Assembly: GCA_030840185.1 (NCBI GenBank)
Contig: JAUZFY010000085.1
Span: forward strand, 1 to 9,242
Direction: 5' to 3'
Length of the DNA: 9,242 nt
Source: Microbacteriaceae bacterium
GTDB taxonomy: Bacteria; Actinomycetota; Actinomycetes; Actinomycetales; Microbacteriaceae
The translations under genes and the position numbers were made by a program. Shown here one piece after another: positions 5,609 through 9,242 of this stretch. Numbering within the stretch: position 1 is the first letter of the stretch; each line of letters starts with the position of its first letter. The notes beneath the pieces are model-generated. The model did no database searches and had not been told where the DNA came from. It saw only the letters and a list, made by a program, of their open reading frames with translations.

Positions 5609-7234
5609 TTACTTGGAGAGTGTGCCGAAGCGGAACTTGAACGAGGCGTCGAGCACAACCCCCTTCACGCCCTTGCCCTCGACAACCACCTGCGCACCCT
5701 GGAGCAGCGGGATGGTCGGCAGGATCGCGGCCACCTTGTCCTGAATCTCACCAATCTGCTTCACACGCGTCGCCTTGTCGGTCTCGACGGCCTGCTGGGT
5801 CAGCAGGGAGGAGATCGCGGGGTTGGAGAAGTGGTTCGCGATGAAGTTCTTGTCGGAGAAGAACGGGGTCAGGTAGTTGTCTGCGTCCGAGTAGTCCGGG
5901 AACCAACCGAGCTGGTACTCCGGGTAGACGTCCGCGACACGGTCCTTCGTGTACTGCACGTACTCGGTGGACTGCAGGTTGACCGAGAACAGTCCGCCCT
6001 TCTCGAGCTGGCTCTTGACGAGCGCGTACTCGTCACCGGAGCTTGCGCCGTAGTGGTCCGGGTTGTACTGCAGGTCGAGCTTGATCGGTCCGGACACGCC
6101 GGCGTCCGCGAGCGTCTTCTTGGCCTTGGCCAGGTCGGGGCCACCGTTGCCGTCGCCATACAGCCCCTTGAGCGCCGTGTTGGCTCCCGTGAGACCGTCC
6201 GGAACGTAGGAGTACAGCGGAAGGTAGGTTCCCTTGTAGACCTGCGTGGCGATCGCCTGCCGGTCGATCAAGTCGGCGACGGCCTGGCGCACGGCGAGAG
6301 CCTTTGCCGGGTCGGCGGTGGCTGTCGTCGCACCGAATGGCTGAGTGTTGAAGTTGAACACGATGTAGCGGATCTCTCCACCGGGTCCGGTCGTGACTTT
6401 GACGCTCGTGTCTTTCTTCAGGTCTGCGATATCGGTCGCCGACATGCTGCGCGCAGCGACGTCGATGTTGCCCTTTTGAACGTCGAGCTTCATGTTCGAC
6501 TGGTCGGTGTAGTACTTCAGGTTGATTGTGTTCGTCTTCGGCTTGCCGAGAACTCCGTCGTAACCCGGGAAGTTTTTGAACTGCACGAGTTGGTTGAAGC
6601 GGTAACTCGAAATCGTGTACGGGCCGGCGAACGCCTTGCCCTTGACGATGGCGTCGTCGCTCGTGACCTTGTCGGCCGAAAACACCTGCTCGTCAACGAT
6701 CGGGGCGGCAGGGCTGGACAGAATCTGGGGCCAGATCTGGTCGTTGGCTGACTTGAGGTGAAATACGACGGTGGTGTCGTTGACGGCCTCCGTGCTTGCC
6801 AGGTTGCCGAGAAGACTCGACGGGCCGTTTTCCGCGGCGATCTTGAGTTGCCGATCGAAGGAGAACTTCACGTCGGAGGAGGTGAGCTTGTCACCGTTCT
6901 CGAAGGTCAGGCCCTTCTTCAGCACGACCGTGAACTCGTTCGGGCTGGTGAAACTGGCCGATTGGGCGATGTCGGGCTCGACTGCGGCTGTCCCCGGCTT
7001 GGAGTTCATGAGGAAGGGGTAAACCTGAGACATGATTGCGAATGAGCCGTTGTCGTAGGAGCCGGCCGGGTCGAGGGACGTGACCTTGTCGGTCGTTCCG
7101 ACGACTATCGACGTCGCGGCGGAGCCGCTCTTGGTGCCGCCGCCAGACGAGCAACCGGCCAGGGCGAGCGCCGCAATTGCGGCGACGCCCACGGCGGCAA
7201 GCGTTCGCGTGCGGAACGTAGATGCGGATGTCAT
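5609..7234 (-). CDS. Family-5 extracellular substrate-binding lipoprotein of a peptide-type ABC importer
   Basis: 541 residues, the usual length for the family. The N-terminus has a lipoprotein signal peptide: basic start (FRTRT), hydrophobic Ala/Leu/Val stretch at about 11-26, and lipobox LAGC with Cys28 as the predicted lipidated residue, followed by a Ser/Gly linker. The mature protein shows family-5 (SBP_bac_5) patterns: SLDPAGSYDN at 53-62, FTVVLKKGLTFENGDKL at 101-117, SSDVKFSFDR at 119-128, GPYTISSY at 204-211, VRQAVADLIDRQAIA at 315-329 and LGWFPDYSDADNYLTPFF at 442-459. It should sit on the outer face of the membrane and deliver solute to the permeases encoded downstream. Family members bind peptides, nickel, opines or sugars, and I cannot tell which applies. 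The ATG is supported by GAGAGG (7244-7249) 9 bases upstream and by signal-peptide geometry. It is the first gene of the transporter operon, followed by a terminator-like hairpin. Confidence 0.95.
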   Translation of the reverse strand: MTSASTFRTRTLAAVGVAAIAALALAGCSSGGGTKSGSAATSIVVGTTDKVTSLDPAGSYDNGSFAIMSQVYPFLMNSKPGTAAVEPDIAQSASFTSPNEFTVVLKKGLTFENGDKLTSSDVKFSFDRQLKIAAENGPSSLLGNLASTEAVNDTTVVFHLKSANDQIWPQILSSPAAPIVDEQVFSADKVTSDDAIVKGKAFAGPYTISSYRFNQLVQFKNFPGYDGVLGKPKTNTINLKYYTDQSNMKLDVQKGNIDVAARSMSATDIADLKKDTSVKVTTGPGGEIRYIVFNFNTQPFGATTATADPAKALAVRQAVADLIDRQAIATQVYKGTYLPLYSYVPDGLTGANTALKGLYGDGNGGPDLAKAKKTLADAGVSGPIKLDLQYNPDHYGASSGDEYALVKSQLEKGGLFSVNLQSTEYVQYTKDRVADVYPEYQLGWFPDYSDADNYLTPFFSDKNFIANHFSNPAISSLLTQQAVETDKATRVKQIGEIQDKVAAILPTIPLLQGAQVVVEGKGVKGVVLDASFKFRFGTLSK

Positions 7235-7243
7235 ATCCGTGTG

Positions 7244-7249
7244 CCTCTC
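7244..7249 (-). promoter_or_regulatory. Ribosome binding site of the binding-protein gene
   Basis: GAGAGG on the minus strand, 9 bases before the ATG at 7234-7232. It supports that ATG as the start. Confidence 0.6.
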
Positions 7250-7264
7250 TGTTGATCAAACATG

Positions 7265-7286
7265 AAAAATCCGCGAGGACACGCGG
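7265..7286 (-). terminator. Short GC hairpin with T run upstream of the transporter operon
   Basis: On the minus strand CCGCG (7286-7282) and CGCGG (7275-7271) form a five-base all-GC stem with a six-base loop, followed by ATTTTT (7270-7265). It lies 112 bases after the dnaG stop and about 30 bases before the binding-protein ATG. It could end dnaG transcripts. If the transporter promoter lies upstream of it, it would instead be a leader hairpin that attenuates the operon. The stem is short, so efficiency is uncertain. Confidence 0.5.
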
Positions 7287-7351
7287 GGTTTTCCAAGCTG
7301 TGTGCTCCCTTGCTAACACAGAACGACCACACTGAACCAATCTCAACAGCC

Positions 7352-7394
7352 CATATGCGCAAATGTTTATGCATCTGCAACACGGCGGTGTCGC
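7352..7394 (-). promoter_or_regulatory. Candidate promoter overlapped by an imperfect palindrome (possible operator)
   Basis: Minus strand: GCGACA (7394-7389) as a -35-like box, a 17-base spacer, and CATAAA (7371-7366) as a -10-like box, each 4 of 6 to the common consensus. An imperfect palindrome at 7352-7377 (9 of 13 pairs; arms ATGC..AAA and TTT..GCAT) covers the -10-like box. This is the most AT-rich patch between dnaG and the transporter genes. Position and spacing fit a promoter with an overlapping operator, but the hexamers are weak and no regulator gene is in the window. Confidence 0.3.
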
Positions 7395-7397
7395 TGA

Positions 7398-9242
7398 TCA
7401 CTCGCTGCGCAGGGCCCGCCGCTCGGCCTCGATGCGCACCAGCTCGACCTGCAGTTCGCGATACTTTTCGGGCTCGGCGGCCGCATCCGTTCGGTGCGAC
7501 TGTCCGAGGAGCTCGGCTTTCCGGCGGAGCAGATCGCGTGCAATGAGGTCGGTCGTCACCGCCTTGCAATAGATGGTCAGTTCGCGGCCCTCCCTCTCGG
7601 GAAGGGGGGCGAGTCCAAGTTCCTTGACGAGGGTCGCGAACGGTGCCGGCACCTCCTCGATGATGCGAGCCAGCCAGCCAGACGTGTCAAAGGCGTCCAT
7701 GCTGCCGGCCACACCATCCCGCACTACCGCGAGGGCCGGGTTGGCGTAGGTGACCTGGCTCGCACGCTGCACGAGTTCGCGGCCGATGATCTCTGGCTGC
7801 TGCAGGATGGCCATGAGGGCGTCCCGCTCGAGTCGCGTCGCCGGGTCGATCGGCAGATGCACGAGCGACGGTCCACGCTCAGCGGGTGCCGCCTCTTGCA
7901 CCCCGGGCTCCCGTGGTGCCCCTCCCTCCTGCGTCGACGCGCCCATCGACGCAGCCCCTCGGGTCGGCGCGCTTCGGGTCGTCTCTGTCGCGCGGCCGCG
8001 GGCCGCATTGACCGCTCGAGCGACCTCGTTCGTGTCCATGCCGAGCCAACCCGCAAGGTTGCGAACGTAGCCGATGTTGAGCGCCTGGTCCCGGATGCCC
8101 GCTACCACCGGTGCGGATGCGCGCAGCGCGGCGACGCGGCCCTCGACCGTGTCCAGATTATGGCCGGCGAGCACGCGCCGGATCATGAACTCGAACATCG
8201 GCTTCTTGGCCTGCACGAGGCGCCGAACGGCGTCGTCGCCGCGGTTCAGTCGAAGGTCACAGGGGTCGAGACCATCCGGGGCGACGGCGACGAAGGTCTG
8301 TGCGGCGAAGCGCTGCTCCTCACCGAAGGCGCGGCTCGCTGCCTTCTGCCCGGCCTCATCCGGGTCAAAAGTGAAGATGACCTCCCCGGTGCCAGTCGTA
8401 TCCGCGTTGTCGACGTCGCCGAGCACTCGGCGGACCACCTTGATGTGATCGACCCCGAAAGCCGTGCCACACGTGGCGACCGCTGTTGTGATTCCGGCGA
8501 GGTGGCAGGCCATGACGTCGGTGTACCCCTCGACGACCACGACCTGACGGCCGCGGGAGATGTCCCGCTTGGCGAGGTCGAGCCCGTAGAGCACTTGCGA
8601 CTTGTGGTAGACGGCCGTCTCGGGGGTGTTGAGGTATTTCGGACCCTGGTCGTCATCCAGCAGCTTCCTCGCCCCGAAGCCGAGGGTCGCCCCGGTGACG
8701 TCGCGGATCGGCCAGACAAGTCGGCCGCGGAAGCGATCGTAGGTGCCCCGGTCGCCTTGGCCGACGAGTCCGGCCGCGAGCAATTCCGCCTCGGAGTAGC
8801 CGAGCGTCTTGAGGTGCTTGCTCAGCGCGTCATAGCTCTTCGGCGCGAAGCCAATAACTAAACGCTGCGCGGCCGACGGGTCGAACCCGCGCTCGCCGAG
8901 GAACTTGCGGCCCGGTTCCGCGTCCGGCGTGGCCAGCTGGCCGACGAAGAATTCCGCCGCGGACTGGTTGGCGGCGAGGATGCGGGTCCGGTTGCCGTGA
9001 TCGCTGTTAGCCTGGCCGCCGTCCTCATAGTGCAGCTCGAAGCCGACCCGCGCCGCCATGCGCTCGACCGCCTCGGTGAAGGTCGTGTGGTCCATCTTCT
9101 GCAGGAACGAGAAGACGTCACCATCCTCGCCGCAGCCGAAGCAGTGGTAGCGCCCCACCTGCGGGCGCACGTGGAAGCTTGGGCTTCGCTCGTCATGGAA
9201 CGGACACAGTCCCTTGAGCGAACCGACACCGGCGCCCTTGAG
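7398..9242 (-). CDS. dnaG: DNA primase DnaG, N-terminus cut by window edge
   Basis: 614 residues are visible with no start in the window; by comparison with the family only about 25-30 N-terminal residues are missing. DnaG makes the RNA primers for chromosome replication and works with the replicative helicase. Order of domains: CHC2 zinc finger with CPFH at visible residues 13-16 and CFGC at 34-37; the RNA-polymerase core around YDRFRGRLVWPIRD (about 168-181) and PKYLNTPETAVYHKS (about 201-215); Toprim catalytic EGYTD at 238-242 and metal-binding FDPDEAG at 292-298. A low-complexity Ala/Thr/Gly/Pro linker follows at about 415-457, then a C-terminal helical helicase-binding region ending in a charged helix. 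The Toprim motif has Pro where many primases have Gly (DGD), but both Asp are kept. A GTG at 9170 is the first start-like codon in view but cannot be the true start, because half of the zinc finger lies upstream of it. The stop is followed by a 163-base gap before the transporter operon. Confidence 0.98.
   Translation of the reverse strand, partial: LKGAGVGSLKGLCPFHDERSPSFHVRPQVGRYHCFGCGEDGDVFSFLQKMDHTTFTEAVERMAARVGFELHYEDGGQANSDHGNRTRILAANQSAAEFFVGQLATPDAEPGRKFLGERGFDPSAAQRLVIGFAPKSYDALSKHLKTLGYSEAELLAAGLVGQGDRGTYDRFRGRLVWPIRDVTGATLGFGARKLLDDDQGPKYLNTPETAVYHKSQVLYGLDLAKRDISRGRQVVVVEGYTDVMACHLAGITTAVATCGTAFGVDHIKVVRRVLGDVDNADTTGTGEVIFTFDPDEAGQKAASRAFGEEQRFAAQTFVAVAPDGLDPCDLRLNRGDDAVRRLVQAKKPMFEFMIRRVLAGHNLDTVEGRVAALRASAPVVAGIRDQALNIGYVRNLAGWLGMDTNEVARAVNAARGRATETTRSAPTRGAASMGASTQEGGAPREPGVQEAAPAERGPSLVHLPIDPATRLERDALMAILQQPEIIGRELVQRASQVTYANPALAVVRDGVAGSMDAFDTSGWLARIIEEVPAPFATLVKELGLAPLPEREGRELTIYCKAVTTDLIARDLLRRKAELLGQSHRTDAAAEPEKYRELQVELVRIEAERRALRSE

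Noticed and set aside
5606..6751. A 381-codon plus-strand open frame opposite the binding protein
   Set aside because: Repetitive Val/Leu/Arg/Asp composition, antisense to an intact lipoprotein gene; a shadow.
7235..7397. Possible tRNA, riboswitch or small gene between dnaG and the binding protein
   Set aside because: No cloverleaf or recognisable riboswitch core was seen, and no short frame here has a ribosome binding site with plausible codon use; only the palindrome, hairpin and leader signals described above stand out.
7494..8861. A 455-codon plus-strand open frame opposite dnaG
   Set aside because: It is fully antisense to conserved DnaG domains, its translation is His/Arg/Asp/Gly-rich with no recognisable domain, and long antisense frames are expected in GC-rich genes with strong third-position bias.
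1..9242. CRISPR array, insertion sequence, integrase or defence system
   Set aside because: No regularly spaced repeats, transposase motifs or terminal inverted repeats were found; base composition and strand use are uniform throughout.

Overview
The window is GC-rich, and every gene I can support lies on the minus strand. Codon bias, the form of DnaG (long variable linker, FTFDPDEAG Toprim motif) and homologue style suggest a high-GC actinobacterium, perhaps Microbacteriaceae. That placement is inferred from protein style only; no rRNA or other marker is present.

Read in the direction of transcription (right to left): (1) dnaG, DNA primase, cut at its N-terminus by the window's right edge and ending at 7398. 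(2) A 163-base gap (7397-7235) with an AT-rich imperfect palindrome overlapping a weak candidate promoter, a small GC hairpin followed by a T run, and a ribosome binding site. (3) A lipoprotein substrate-binding protein of the family-5 (peptide/nickel-type) ABC importers. (4) A 113-base gap with a strong GC hairpin and T-rich tail. (5) Two permeases of the DppB and DppC type. (6) A fused double ATPase (DppD-DppF type, two complete nucleotide-binding domains in one chain). (7) A further single-domain ATPase with altered catalytic motifs. (8) A lactonase-family (6-phosphogluconolactonase-like) seven-bladed propeller protein whose C-terminus runs off the left edge.

From the first permease to the lactonase, junctions are tight: a 1-base gap, a 4-base ATGA overlap, abutting genes, and a 4-base GTGA overlap. 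These genes are therefore very likely one translationally coupled operon. The binding protein would be expressed from the same promoter, with the intercistronic hairpin probably favouring it over the membrane and ATPase parts. The importer should take up a peptide-like solute; the sequence does not reveal the actual substrate.

I found no clearly new system. The points most worth a second look are the third ATPase, which has Ser in place of the switch histidine in an operon that already encodes two intact ATPase sites, and the coupling of a lactonase to the transporter. Lesser points are the two hairpins, the promoter palindrome, and an exact 18-base tandem repeat inside the first membrane helix of the DppC-type permease. 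The long plus-strand open frames are shadows of the real genes.
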